DNA of 64,000 bases from Lentzea albidocapillata (GCF_000719115.1 NZ_JOEA01000007.1:264678-328677), one strand, 5' to 3'. Shown: positions 52,145 through 61,046, counted from the stretch's first letter. Notes: a model not told the origin generated them from the letters alone. Numbers and translations: made by a program.

Positions 52145-52852
52145 TCAAGTGTGGTCCGCGGACGTACGGCGGCTGTTCAGTGGGAACGACCACCCCTCGC
52201 CGACTTCGAGCGCCTGCCGGAACCCTTCTACCGCAGCGGCCCTGGCCTGTGGGGACAGATCGCCGGTACGTTCGGCCAGACGGGTGACGAACTCGACGAC
52301 GCCGAGCTCGCGCAGGGCGAGGAAGTCCGTCAGCTCCGAGTCGACCCGTGCCGCCAGGTCGTCGTCGAAGAAGTACGCCGGATCGGCGCCGAAGTGGTCG
52401 GCCAGGCCGAGGATGTGCTTGAGCCGCGGGTTGTCGCTGGTGTTGCTCAGGAGTTCGCGGATGTAGCTGGCGGAGATGCTGCCGAACTGACCGGACGAGC
52501 TGATCGCGGCCGCGACCTCCTCCGGTGACCAGGGCCCGCGGTCCGGCGGGTGCACTGCCTCGAAGAGCGTGCTCAACGCCGTTGGGCGCCAACCGGGCTG
52601 TTCTGCCGTGTGCAGGTCACGGCGACCATTCAGGAACGCCGCTGGGTGCACGCCGAGCGCGTCGGCGAGGTCGACGATCGCCTGGCACGTCGGGTTGTCC
52701 TTCACACCGAGCCGCAGCTGCGAGATGTAGCCGTGCCCGATGTCCCCGCCTCGCGACTTCACCGCGGCCGCAAGCGCTACGTTGGTGACCTTGCCTCGGC
52801 CATCGGGCGGGTTGTTGCACAGCTCGTTGAGGACCTCGGCGAACGGCCTCAC
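52145..52852 (-). CDS. Tandem-XRE transcriptional regulator (two HTH domains)
   Basis: 235 aa from GTG 52852, fixed by GGAGGTGTGGC upstream. First HTH near residues 23-75 (VALAAAVKSRGGDIGHGYIS then LADALGVHPAAFL). A second, similar HTH lies near 105-165 (WSPEEVAAAISSSGQFGSIS, LADHFGADPAYFF). The repeat suggests internal duplication. The ImmA/IrrE gene follows 13 nt downstream, so the peptidase may cleave this protein. Divergent from a GGDEF gene at 53069. Confidence 0.88.
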   Translation of the reverse strand: MRPFAEVLNELCNNPPDGRGKVTNVALAAAVKSRGGDIGHGYISQLRLGVKDNPTCQAIVDLADALGVHPAAFLNGRRDLHTAEQPGWRPTALSTLFEAVHPPDRGPWSPEEVAAAISSSGQFGSISASYIRELLSNTSDNPRLKHILGLADHFGADPAYFFDDDLAARVDSELTDFLALRELGVVEFVTRLAERTGDLSPQARAAAVEGFRQALEVGEGWSFPLNSRRTSADHT

Positions 52853-53068
52853 GCCACACCTCCGCTGGAGCGACCAAGGGCCCGGGGGATCTTTCCACTG
52901 CTGTGGAACCCGAAGAGCATATGGCATCACAAGGGTTGAATCCACCTGTCAGTAGCCCTATGATCACACTCCGCCGCTTGCACTGATGTGTCGCGTTTGA
53001 TCCGAACGACGTCACCTCAGTTGAAAGGGGCAGATCGGGCCAGTCAGAGCTGAAGTCTGGGGGGACTC

Positions 53069-53998
53069 ATGGCGACTGTGCGGATGGGGCTACCGGTGGA
53101 CCACGGTTCTCTGCGCCTGCACGACGAGAGCGCTCCCTCGCGCTGCGGTTCGTGCGCACAACCCGTTGGCGCGTGGGCAACTGACCGCTTGACGGGCCTC
53201 CTCGGCCGTTGGGGCTGGGACGACCAGGCGCCCGCGACGTACCGCCGGGCCCAGCGCCGGTGGGAACAGGTCGCGCTGCTCATGATCGACCTCGACCGGT
53301 TCAAGAAGATCAACGACGAGTACGGCCACCCCGCAGGCGACGTCGTGCTCAGCGATGTCGCCGCCGTGCTGACCGCCCACACGCGCCCTACGGACCTCGT
53401 GTGCCGCCATGGTGGCGACGAGTTCCTCGTGCTGCTGCCCCGCACCACGGGCGGAGAAGCGGCCATGGTGGCCGACCGCATCCTGCGCGGCATCCGCGCA
53501 CTGCAGACCGAGATCACCACGAACGACGGCTACCACGTCACCCTGCACGGCCAGACGGCGTCCATCGGCGTCGCTTCGCACGTGCCCACCGCCGACGACA
53601 CGCTGATCGACCTGGTCCGTGACACCGACGCGGCCCTGCAGCGAGCCAAGCGTGGCGGCCGGGCCCGCGTCCAGGTCCACGACCCGAGCGCGTTCGCCGC
53701 CGAGCGCAAGGCGGACTCCGCGGCCCTGCACCACCTGCTCGCGTTGCAGGACCTGATGAGCAGCGACCAGCTGCCGCAGGTCCTCGTCGCGCTGTCCGAC
53801 GGCGCCAAGAACGCGGAAGAGCTGCTCTCGATCCTCGGCCCGAAGGTGATCCTCACGCTGGAACGCCTGCAGGACAACGGCTTCGTGCTACGCCGCGCGG
53901 CCCGCTACGAACTCACGGCCGCCGCCCGCGAATGGATCACCGACGTGCTGCCGGCCGTCGCCGCGTGGACGAACCGCCACCACGGCCTCGTCCACTAG
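53069..53998 (+). CDS. Soluble GGDEF diguanylate cyclase with C-terminal winged-helix domain
   Basis: 309 aa, no membrane segment. N-terminal ~40 residues contain CGSCAQP (CxxC, possible zinc knuckle). The GGDEF domain (about 40-200) has GGDEF (115-119) and an intact inhibitory site RPTD (106-109), five residues upstream. The C-terminal ~90 residues (LMSSDQLPQVLVALSDGAKNA to LERLQDNGFVLRR) look like a winged-helix HTH. This is an uncommon fusion that could couple c-di-GMP to DNA binding. Divergent from the XRE-ImmA operon. Confidence 0.85.
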   Translation: MATVRMGLPVDHGSLRLHDESAPSRCGSCAQPVGAWATDRLTGLLGRWGWDDQAPATYRRAQRRWEQVALLMIDLDRFKKINDEYGHPAGDVVLSDVAAVLTAHTRPTDLVCRHGGDEFLVLLPRTTGGEAAMVADRILRGIRALQTEITTNDGYHVTLHGQTASIGVASHVPTADDTLIDLVRDTDAALQRAKRGGRARVQVHDPSAFAAERKADSAALHHLLALQDLMSSDQLPQVLVALSDGAKNAEELLSILGPKVILTLERLQDNGFVLRRAARYELTAAAREWITDVLPAVAAWTNRHHGLVH

Positions 53999-54119
53999 AA
54001 CGTCACCCGTTCGCCTGTGTCAGCGGTTGCCTCGATCAGTCATTTTCGCGGGATCACGCCGTAGGGCGGGTGTTTTGGAGGCGCACGAAGTCGTAGCGTG
54101 GTCTTCGGGGTGATGCCGG

Positions 54120-56240
54120 GTGGCAAGAGTCGAGAACACCGTGTCCGGGGCCTCCTACGGGAACCTGGTGCAGGCAGGATCGATCGGAACGGTGCACGTC
54201 CATTCCGGATCACCTGGAAAACCTGTGCCCCAACAGCTTCCACCGGCGCCCAGGCTGTTCGTCAGGCGGGCGGACGAGCTGACCGAACTCGACAGTTGGC
54301 ACGGGCGTGATCACCAGCTGCTCGTCGTGGTCAGCGGGCCCGGCGGTGTCGGCAAGACCTCGCTGGCGCTGAGATGGCTGCACGACACACGCGACCAGTT
54401 CCCCGACGGACAGCTGTACGTCGATCTCGGCGCCCACGCGGAAGCCGCGCAGCCCGACGACGTGCTCGAGTGGTTCCTCGGTGCGCTCGGCGTCGAGGTG
54501 GTGCCTCCGACCCTGGCCCAGCGGCAGGCGCTGTTCCGGTCGCTGACCGCGGGCAGGTCGTTCGCGATCCTGCTGGACAACGCCGCCAGTGCGGCCCAGG
54601 TCAGGCCGCTGCTCCCGGCGTCGCCGAGCTGTGCGGTGGTGGTGACCAGCCGGTGGAGGCTCAGTCCGCTCGGCATGGACGGCGCCCGGTTCATCGAAGT
54701 CGATCCGATGGACCTGCGGGATTCGGTCGCACTGCTGGAGCGGGTGGTGGGGGAGCCCCGGCTCGCCGTGGAGGCCGACGCGGCACGGGAGCTTGCGCGG
54801 CTGTGCGGCGGAATGCCGATCGCGCTCGGGGTGATCGGAGCGCGGTTGTCCCGGCGGCCGCGGCGCACGCTGGCCAAGGAGGTCGACGAGCTGAGCGCGG
54901 AGAACCGCCGGCTCGCCGGCCTCGACCTCGGCGGCGGCGCCACGTCGGTGAGCGCGGTGCTCGACCTGTCCTATGTGGAACTGCCGCCGCGTCAGGCCCG
55001 GCTCTACCGCTTGAGTTCGTGGCATCCGGGTGTCAGCTTCGGTGTGGGGGCCGCGGCGGCGATGCTCGCGGACGACGTCGGTGAGGTCGAGGACGACCTC
55101 GACGACCTGGTGGAGAAGAACCTCCTCATCGAGGCGGGCGACGACAGGTTCCGGTTCCACGACCTCCTGCGCCTCCACGCTCGCGGGCAGAACGACGACG
55201 AACGCGAAGAGGCGGTCCGACGGGCCGTGGAGTTCTACCTGGACAAGGCGGTTGTCGCGGACGCGGCCGCGATCCCTGGCCGGCCGCGCGTGGGGCCGCG
55301 CTTCGAGTCCGCCGATCCGGACGTGTTCGCCTCGCGAGCCGAGGCTCTGGACTGGCTCGACCACGAACGCGACAACCTCGTGCAGTCGCTGCGTGCCGCC
55401 GATGGTTACGGCCGGCCGGACCTCGTCTGGCAACTGGCCGAGGCGATGTTCGCGCTGTTCCAGCGCCGGCACCACTACTCCGACTGGCTGTTCACCCACG
55501 AGCTCGGCGTGCGGGCCGCGCAGTCGTGCGGAGAGAAGACCGCCGAAGCCCGGCTGCGCAACCAGCTCGCCGTCGCGTTCCGCAACCTCGGGCGGCTCGA
55601 CGAGGCGACCGCCCAGGTCCGGATCGTGCTCGACCTCGCAGGCGAGCACGATCTCGGCAGCAGGGCGACCGCGTTGGTGCAGCTCGGCTACACCTACAGG
55701 TTGAAGGGCGAGTTCGAGATCGCGCTCCGGTACTTCCGCGAGGCAGTCGACCTGGAGACCCGCCACGGACGGATCCGCGGCATCGGCCTGGCCCGGCGGC
55801 GCGTCGGCGAGGTGCTCATCGAGATGGGCCGCCTCGACGAGGCGATCACCGAACTCGGTGAGTCCGAGACACTGCTCGACAACGTCATCGACAAGGCGCG
55901 CGCACGGCTGTTCCAGTCCCGTGCGCTTCTCCATGCGGACCGGTGCGACGAAGCCGCGCGCCTCGCTGACGGTGTGCTCGCCGACGTCCGTGCCGCCGGA
56001 TCACCGCTGCACGTGGCCGATGCCTTCGAGCTCAAGGGCGAGATCGCCGAGCGGCAGGGCGAGCTCGTGCACGCTCGTGACCACTACCGCTCCGCGCTCG
56101 CTTGCTACGGCGAATCCTTCGATCCCAGCGCCGACCGCGTCCGGGGCCGGCTCGCGGCGCTGGATCGGCACGACGACGAGCGAACACCCGACGTACCGCG
56201 ACAGCAGCAGCCCGGCGACCGCGAGCGCGATCTCGGCTGA
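54120..56240 (+). CDS. NB-ARC-TPR STAND protein with RHIM-like N-terminal motif
   Basis: 706 aa, GTG start. The first 30 residues read VENTVSGASYGNLVQAG then SIGTVHVHSG; the GN-x-VQAG core resembles RHIM-type amyloid signalling motifs (BASS3-like). NB-ARC follows with Walker A GPGGVGKT (73-80), Walker B FAILLDNA and VVVTSRW, then TPR repeats (about 430-680). No N-terminal effector is fused, so it may recruit an effector carrying the same motif (inference). Its 3' end overlaps a minus-strand ORF by 240 bp. Confidence 0.85.
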   Translation: MARVENTVSGASYGNLVQAGSIGTVHVHSGSPGKPVPQQLPPAPRLFVRRADELTELDSWHGRDHQLLVVVSGPGGVGKTSLALRWLHDTRDQFPDGQLYVDLGAHAEAAQPDDVLEWFLGALGVEVVPPTLAQRQALFRSLTAGRSFAILLDNAASAAQVRPLLPASPSCAVVVTSRWRLSPLGMDGARFIEVDPMDLRDSVALLERVVGEPRLAVEADAARELARLCGGMPIALGVIGARLSRRPRRTLAKEVDELSAENRRLAGLDLGGGATSVSAVLDLSYVELPPRQARLYRLSSWHPGVSFGVGAAAAMLADDVGEVEDDLDDLVEKNLLIEAGDDRFRFHDLLRLHARGQNDDEREEAVRRAVEFYLDKAVVADAAAIPGRPRVGPRFESADPDVFASRAEALDWLDHERDNLVQSLRAADGYGRPDLVWQLAEAMFALFQRRHHYSDWLFTHELGVRAAQSCGEKTAEARLRNQLAVAFRNLGRLDEATAQVRIVLDLAGEHDLGSRATALVQLGYTYRLKGEFEIALRYFREAVDLETRHGRIRGIGLARRRVGEVLIEMGRLDEAITELGESETLLDNVIDKARARLFQSRALLHADRCDEAARLADGVLADVRAAGSPLHVADAFELKGEIAERQGELVHARDHYRSALACYGESFDPSADRVRGRLAALDRHDDERTPDVPRQQQPGDRERDLG

Positions 56241-56354
56241 CGGCTCGGGCCCGGCCAGCAGCACGTCCGCCAGCGTGCGCCACCTCGGTGCCGCCCGGTC
56301 GCCGCGGACGAGCAACACGCCGTTGTGCCTGACCACACCTTCGTCAACGACCAT
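56001..56354 (-). CDS. Hypothetical protein overlapping the STAND gene
   Basis: 117 aa, ATG 56354, 11 nt inside the end of the GT-B-like gene. The first ~65 residues (NGVLLVRGDRAAPRWRTLAD, AEIALAVAGLLLSRYVGCSL) have GC-rich wobble bases and look coding; the last 240 bp are antisense to a strongly coding TPR region of the STAND gene. The true 3' end may have been altered by a deletion that joined the two genes. Family unrecognised. Confidence 0.45.
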   Translation of the reverse strand: MVVDEGVVRHNGVLLVRGDRAAPRWRTLADVLLAGPEPSAEIALAVAGLLLSRYVGCSLVVVPIQRREPAPDAVGAGIEGFAVASERGAVVVTSVHELALPLGDLALELEGIGHVQR

Positions 56355-57465
56355 GGCGCACCGGCGAGACCGGCACGGCGTGCGCCGGCTCCGGGATGCC
56401 GAGCAGGCGGTACATGGCCGCGCGCAGGATCTCGCCGGACCGGTCGAGTCGCGAGCTGATCAGGCACGCGAAGTCCGGGACGGCGACGGCCTCCGCGATG
56501 TCGCCGGTGTACCTCGGCACCCTCTCGCTGATCGTGTACGCGAGGCTGCCGTGACGGACGTCGGGACAGGTGGCGAGCAGCACCCGTGCACCGACAGCCG
56601 CGGCGTACTGCGTCGTCGAACCGTGGTCACCGATGACGACGTCGCTCGCGATCATCGTCGCGCGCCAGCCTTCCTCGGGCGGAACGACGACCACATCGCA
56701 GTCGGCGAGCCAGGACCGCACCTGCCAGGCGCCGTGCACGGCCCAGATGTTCGGGTGCAGCACCGCGGCCACCCGTGCCTTGCCGGTCAGCTCCCGATAC
56801 AGCTCAGGGCGCTGGTAGAAGGTCGATTCCGCGGTCCACGTAGAACTGATCGTGACGAGCGTGTCGCCCGGCTCCACACCCAGCGCCCGCCGGTACTGCT
56901 CGCGGAAGGGCAGGCTGGCCCGCATCCGGTCGAGGCAGATGTCACCCGCGACCACAGCGGCGGGCAGCGCCTCAGGGCACGACTCGGCGAGCACTTCGAG
57001 TTCGTCGTCGTGTGACAGCACGATCGCCGAGGCCTGCACCTTCCCGTCGCGCGTCAGCATCTGCCGGTCGAGCCCGTGCACGGGCTCCGCTTCCGGTCCC
57101 GCAGCCCGGACCCGCCGGCGTGACTTCATCGAGCCCGCCCCGTGCGGCAACACGAGCACAGGCCCCGGCGCCCGGTCGATGAACCGGTAGCTGGCCGCGA
57201 GCACGAGGTCGAACTCGTGCTGCAGAGCCATCTCCCATCCGATCACCAACCCTCCGGCCGCACTGACGAACCGTGCGGTGGCCGCGTCCGGCTCGGGCAG
57301 CGTGAAGTAGGTCTGGACCCGGAAATCGCTGTCCAGCAGGGGCAACAGGTCGAACAGGCGCGTACCCGCCACCACGCTGGGCACGATCACGAGCACCTTG
57401 CGGCATCCCGGCACCGTCACCCGGTGCGCGCCTCCCGCACCGAGCGGGGTGGTGAACCAGTTCAT
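56344..57465 (-). CDS. GT-B-fold, CDP-glycerol/glycosyltransferase-like protein
   Basis: 373 aa from ATG 57465, with GGAGG 6-10 nt upstream. Rossmann-like strands (KVLVIVPSVVAGTRLFDLLP, VLVLPHGAGSMKS) and the late motif IASDVVIGDHGSTTQYAAA resemble the nucleotide-sugar site of CDP-glycerol glycerophosphotransferase-like proteins, but similarity is weak and the sugar donor is unknown. Divergent from the SARP gene at 57709. Confidence 0.6.
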   Translation of the reverse strand: MNWFTTPLGAGGAHRVTVPGCRKVLVIVPSVVAGTRLFDLLPLLDSDFRVQTYFTLPEPDAATARFVSAAGGLVIGWEMALQHEFDLVLAASYRFIDRAPGPVLVLPHGAGSMKSRRRVRAAGPEAEPVHGLDRQMLTRDGKVQASAIVLSHDDELEVLAESCPEALPAAVVAGDICLDRMRASLPFREQYRRALGVEPGDTLVTISSTWTAESTFYQRPELYRELTGKARVAAVLHPNIWAVHGAWQVRSWLADCDVVVVPPEEGWRATMIASDVVIGDHGSTTQYAAAVGARVLLATCPDVRHGSLAYTISERVPRYTGDIAEAVAVPDFACLISSRLDRSGEILRAAMYRLLGIPEPAHAVPVSPVRHGR

Positions 57466-57601
57466 CGCGGCCTCCATCGGTCGAAGCAATGCCAAGACCG
57501 TCCCGGCCCGAGTGTTCATCGAGCTGTCAGAAACTCTTCGCGCACTTCAATGCGCTTTCGATCAAGTCCCGTGTCCTCTCCGGGGGGCAATTCATGTCCA
57601 T

Positions 57602-57630
57602 ATGTCAATGGACTGTCACGGAACTGTCAT
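57602..57630 (+). promoter_or_regulatory. Three 11-bp-phased direct repeats upstream of a SARP gene
   Basis: ATGTCAA (57602), CTGTCAC (57613) and CTGTCAT (57624) have TGTCA cores exactly 11 bp apart (57603, 57614, 57625) with 4-bp spacers. This is the SARP heptamer pattern, 79 nt upstream of the start codon of the SARP at 57709, suggesting autoregulation. The same TGTCA core occurs at 1729-1797. Confidence 0.65.
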
Positions 57631-57708
57631 CTTGGGCCGATCGAGTGCATTGCATTGATGCTGAACTGGGAGGACACTCTTTGGTCGGGGACTCGAGGGG
57701 TGGCGCTG

Positions 57709-60663
57709 GTGGATGCGCGATTCATGATTTTGGGACAGACGGGAATACGGGTCGGCGACGCGGTCGACAGGCAGTGGGGCCCGCTCAAGCTCAGGGCCAT
57801 GCTCGGGGCGTTGCTGGCACAGCCTCGAGTGTCGTTACCTGCGGCGGAGCTGGCCGACTGGGTCTGGTCGGACGACGGTGACCTCCCGCGGAACCCCGTG
57901 CAAACCCTGTACTCGTATTCCTGGCGGATCCGGCGCGCACTCGATTCCATGCAGGATCGAGTGGAATTGGTGGTCGCGAACGGCGCTTATCGGCTCGACG
58001 TCGACCGCAGATCCGTGGACTACTTCCAGTTTCGCGATCGCCTGGAACGTGCGCGAGGTCTGGTGCGCCGCGGAGATCATCAACAGGCTCTGGACGTCAT
58101 TCGCGGCGCATTCTCCCTCTGGGGTGATCAGCGCCTGCTCGAAGACCTCAGATCCGGGCGGGCCGACGCCTGGCGGCATCGGATCCGCCTGAACGTCCTG
58201 CTGCCCGCCTACGACCTGCTGTGCGGGGAGTACCTGGTCCTGGGCTACTACCCCGAGGTCCTGGAAGTGCTGGAAGACCTGGATCACAAGGAACACCCGG
58301 CGTTGCTGAAGCGGCGCCTTGAGGCGCTCTACCGGCTCTCCCGCACCGAGGAGGCCACTGAGCTGTTCTTCAGCGCTTACAAGGGTTTCAAGGCCGACGT
58401 CAACGACGCCGCGGCTGATGACCTGCGCGAGTTCCACGACCACTTGAAGGAGTACGGCATCGCCGGCAGTCGGCAACGGGAAAGCGTCGCGGGCGTGCTC
58501 GTACCCGAACAACTCCCGCTCGACGTGCCGATGTTCGTCGGCCACGAGGAGAAGTTCACCGAACTCGACACCGCAGCCGCGAATCCCGGCGTGGTGGTCA
58601 TCGACGGCGTTGGTGGCGTCGGCAAGACCGCGTTCGCCGTGCACTGGTCCCACACCCGGCGGCAACAGTTCCCTGGCGGCGTGCTTTTCGCTGACCTGCA
58701 AGGTTTCTCCGACAGCGCGATCGTGGATGCGTCGTTCGTCGTCGACCGGTTCCTGCAGGGCTTGGGTGTTCCGCCGGACCGCATCGCGAATCCGGACCAC
58801 CGCATGGCGAAGCTGCAGTCCGTGTTGTCCGGACGCGAAGTTCTGGTGGTGCTGGACAACGTCCGCAACACCACGCAGATCCATTCACTGCTGCCGTTGT
58901 TCTCGTCGAGCGTGGTGATCGTGACGAGCCGTTCGCGACTGTCCGGACTGTCGGCACGCCTTGCACCGCAACGGATCTCGATCGGCCCCCTCAGCATGGA
59001 CGACGCTGGCGCGCTTCTGGTCGACCGCATCGGAGGGCGTGCTCGCGACCGTGTGGAACTCGTCGAGTTGACGAGGGTGTGTCAGGGCCTGCCGATCGTC
59101 TTGAAGGTGCTTGCGAATCACATCGCCACGCGGCCCGCGGTGCCGCTGAGCGAGTTCGTCAAGCACTTCCGCGAACGCGATGTGCTCGACCTCGGCGCCA
59201 CCCACGGTCCACGGGCGGTGTTCATGCAGTCGTTGCGCGCATTGGATTCCGACGCGGGTGTGCTCTTCCGGACGATCGGCGCGCATCCGGGGCCGAGCAT
59301 CACGGTCGGCTTGGCGGCCGTGATGGCGGAGTTGCCCAGGCGGAGGGTCCACGAGGCGATGGACGCCTTGGCTGAGGCTCATTTGCTGGAGCAGGCGGGG
59401 GAGTTGGACCGTTTCAAACTGCACGACCTGCTGCGTGAGTTCTCCGCGGGTCTGCTCGAGGATGAACAGGAACGGAGCGCGCTCGAACTCCGCATGCTGG
59501 AGCACTACCTCCGGACGGCCGAGCGCGCGGACCAGATGATGTTCTCGACGAGGGTCAGGGTGCCCACGCCCGACAGCGAGCAGGACGCCGGAGCGATCGA
59601 GTTCGAGAGCGCGGCCGCCGCGCATCACTGGTGCTCGGCCGAAGCGCAAAACCTCCTTGCCTCGGTGCGCCTCGCTTTTCACGCGGGGCACTACGAGCAC
59701 GCCGTGTCGATCCCGCAGTTGGTCGGTGAGATATGGCTGCGGCAGGGGAACACGGTGGAGGTGCTCAACCTCCTGCACGCCGGACTCGCCGCGGCGAAGT
59801 TCCTCGGTGCGTCCGCCGAGGAGGAGTCCTCTGCGTTGCTGCTCCAGATCGGCTTCACCTATCTGCTCAGGCAGGAGTACGGACGCGCGGAACATCACGT
59901 GCACCTGGCACATCTGGGGTTCGCCCGTGCCGAGGGTGACCAAAGCCTGGCCATCGCCACCTGTCTGCACACCGGTGCCCGCATTCTGGTCGCGACCGGC
60001 AGTATCGTCATGGGAATAGACTCACATGAACGTGCATTGCTGATGCTGCGCCAGTCAGGGTCCGAGGCTCGCAGCATGGAGATTGGTTTTCTCTATCGCG
60101 CAGGTGAGGCGTACAAGCACGCTTTTGAATACGCGCGCGCCGCGTCCTATTACCACCAAGCTCTCGCGCTCGCGCGTGAAGTGGGCGACGAGGCGTCTGA
60201 GGCGACGGTCCTGCACCTGCTCGGAGCGTTGAATTTCGCTCGTGAACATGCGGCAGAGGCCCGCGGATTCGCAGAGGCCTCACTCCTCAAGTATGCCCGG
60301 CTGCACGCGGTCGCCCTCGCTGGTGAGGTTTGCGCCCTTCTCAGCGAGATCGAACTGGAAGACGGAAGGTTGTTTGAGGCGAAGCAATATGCCCGCCAGG
60401 CGATCAGACTCTGCGGCAGAGCGGGCGCGTCGCTCCACGAGGCGACGGCGCTGCACGTGCTCAGCAGGATCCTCGAACGGGTGGCGCAGTTCGACGGTGC
60501 CGTCGAGGCGCTGGAGCGTGCGCATGTCATATTCGCCGACCTGGATCGGGAACGCGCGGAGGTTATTGCTGCTGAGCTGCGGGAACTCCAGGTGGAGCTG
60601 GCATTGCCGACCGCTCGCTCCGAGTCGCCGGTGCTCGAACCCGGCTGCGAGCCTGGAAGTTAG
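57709..60663 (+). CDS. SARP-family regulator with NB-ARC and TPR domains
   Basis: 984 aa from GTG 57709 (GAGGGG 9-14 nt upstream); an in-frame ATG 57658 is the alternative. Winged helix (1-100), BTAD (about 105-250), NB-ARC with Walker A GVGGVGKT (300-307), VLVVLDNV Walker B and VIVTSRSRL, then TPR repeats (about 670-960). It is the longest of the three SARP-NB-ARC proteins here. A small membrane peptide gene lies 126 nt downstream, echoing the afsR-afsS arrangement. Confidence 0.9.
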   Translation: MDARFMILGQTGIRVGDAVDRQWGPLKLRAMLGALLAQPRVSLPAAELADWVWSDDGDLPRNPVQTLYSYSWRIRRALDSMQDRVELVVANGAYRLDVDRRSVDYFQFRDRLERARGLVRRGDHQQALDVIRGAFSLWGDQRLLEDLRSGRADAWRHRIRLNVLLPAYDLLCGEYLVLGYYPEVLEVLEDLDHKEHPALLKRRLEALYRLSRTEEATELFFSAYKGFKADVNDAAADDLREFHDHLKEYGIAGSRQRESVAGVLVPEQLPLDVPMFVGHEEKFTELDTAAANPGVVVIDGVGGVGKTAFAVHWSHTRRQQFPGGVLFADLQGFSDSAIVDASFVVDRFLQGLGVPPDRIANPDHRMAKLQSVLSGREVLVVLDNVRNTTQIHSLLPLFSSSVVIVTSRSRLSGLSARLAPQRISIGPLSMDDAGALLVDRIGGRARDRVELVELTRVCQGLPIVLKVLANHIATRPAVPLSEFVKHFRERDVLDLGATHGPRAVFMQSLRALDSDAGVLFRTIGAHPGPSITVGLAAVMAELPRRRVHEAMDALAEAHLLEQAGELDRFKLHDLLREFSAGLLEDEQERSALELRMLEHYLRTAERADQMMFSTRVRVPTPDSEQDAGAIEFESAAAAHHWCSAEAQNLLASVRLAFHAGHYEHAVSIPQLVGEIWLRQGNTVEVLNLLHAGLAAAKFLGASAEEESSALLLQIGFTYLLRQEYGRAEHHVHLAHLGFARAEGDQSLAIATCLHTGARILVATGSIVMGIDSHERALLMLRQSGSEARSMEIGFLYRAGEAYKHAFEYARAASYYHQALALAREVGDEASEATVLHLLGALNFAREHAAEARGFAEASLLKYARLHAVALAGEVCALLSEIELEDGRLFEAKQYARQAIRLCGRAGASLHEATALHVLSRILERVAQFDGAVEALERAHVIFADLDRERAEVIAAELRELQVELALPTARSESPVLEPGCEPGS

Positions 60664-60726
60664 TGGTACTACCGGTAGGTAATTGAACCAGCTCGTACCT
60701 GATGGGTGTCGCCCGTTAGTAGGAAT

Positions 60727-60756
60727 TTGACTTTTGCATCTCATCTCTGTGAGTAT
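60727..60756 (+). promoter_or_regulatory. Promoter of the small peptide gene
   Basis: TTGACT (60727-60732) and GAGTAT (60751-60756) with an 18-bp spacer precede the ATG at 60790, giving a short leader of about 25 nt. The gene thus has its own start of transcription downstream of the SARP gene. Confidence 0.55.
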
Positions 60757-60789
60757 CCGATTCCAGCTGAACCCGGAATCTCCCCGAAG

Positions 60790-60951
60790 ATGCAGGAGTA
60801 CAACCAGTTGAAGAAGGTCCTGCGCCGCCTGCTGCCCATGTCCGGCATGCTCGCGGTTGTTGTCGCGCTGGTCTACACCAATCCGCTGTCAGCGATCGTG
60901 GCCAGCCGTTTCTGGATCAACATGATCGAGCAGTCAGGTCCGTTGGTCTGA
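60790..60951 (+). CDS. 53-aa single-TM peptide downstream of SARP
   Basis: Positively charged start MQEYNQLKKVLRRLLP, then a hydrophobic stretch (MSGMLAVVVALVYTNPLSAI), then WINMIEQSGPLV. Codon wobble positions are GC-rich only from the ATG, so the upstream open frame is not used. A promoter lies at 60727-60756. Position matches afsS relative to afsR, but there is no AfsS sequence repeat. It could be a membrane-anchored or secreted signal peptide; function unknown. Confidence 0.6.
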   Translation: MQEYNQLKKVLRRLLPMSGMLAVVVALVYTNPLSAIVASRFWINMIEQSGPLV

Positions 60952-61016
60952 GCTGGTCCCGACGCCGGGTGTTCCCCCGCTCCGGCAGTCGAAATCGCTT
61001 CAGGTTGATTGCTTTT

Positions 61017-61044
61017 CCAGGTGGGCGGTCGCACGCCCGCCTGG
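61017..61044 (-). terminator. Hairpin terminator after the DUF5753 gene
   Basis: An 11-bp stem with one mismatch (61017-61027 with 61034-61044) lies 3 nt beyond the stop of the minus-strand gene at 61047. It may also end transcription from the 60790 gene. Confidence 0.65.
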
Positions 61045-61046
61045 GA

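Noticed and set aside
57142..57708. Upstream extension of the SARP open frame
   Set aside because: Poor codon use, antisense to the GT-B-like gene and it lacks the family's usual first strand; the GTG at 57709 has a ribosome-binding site.
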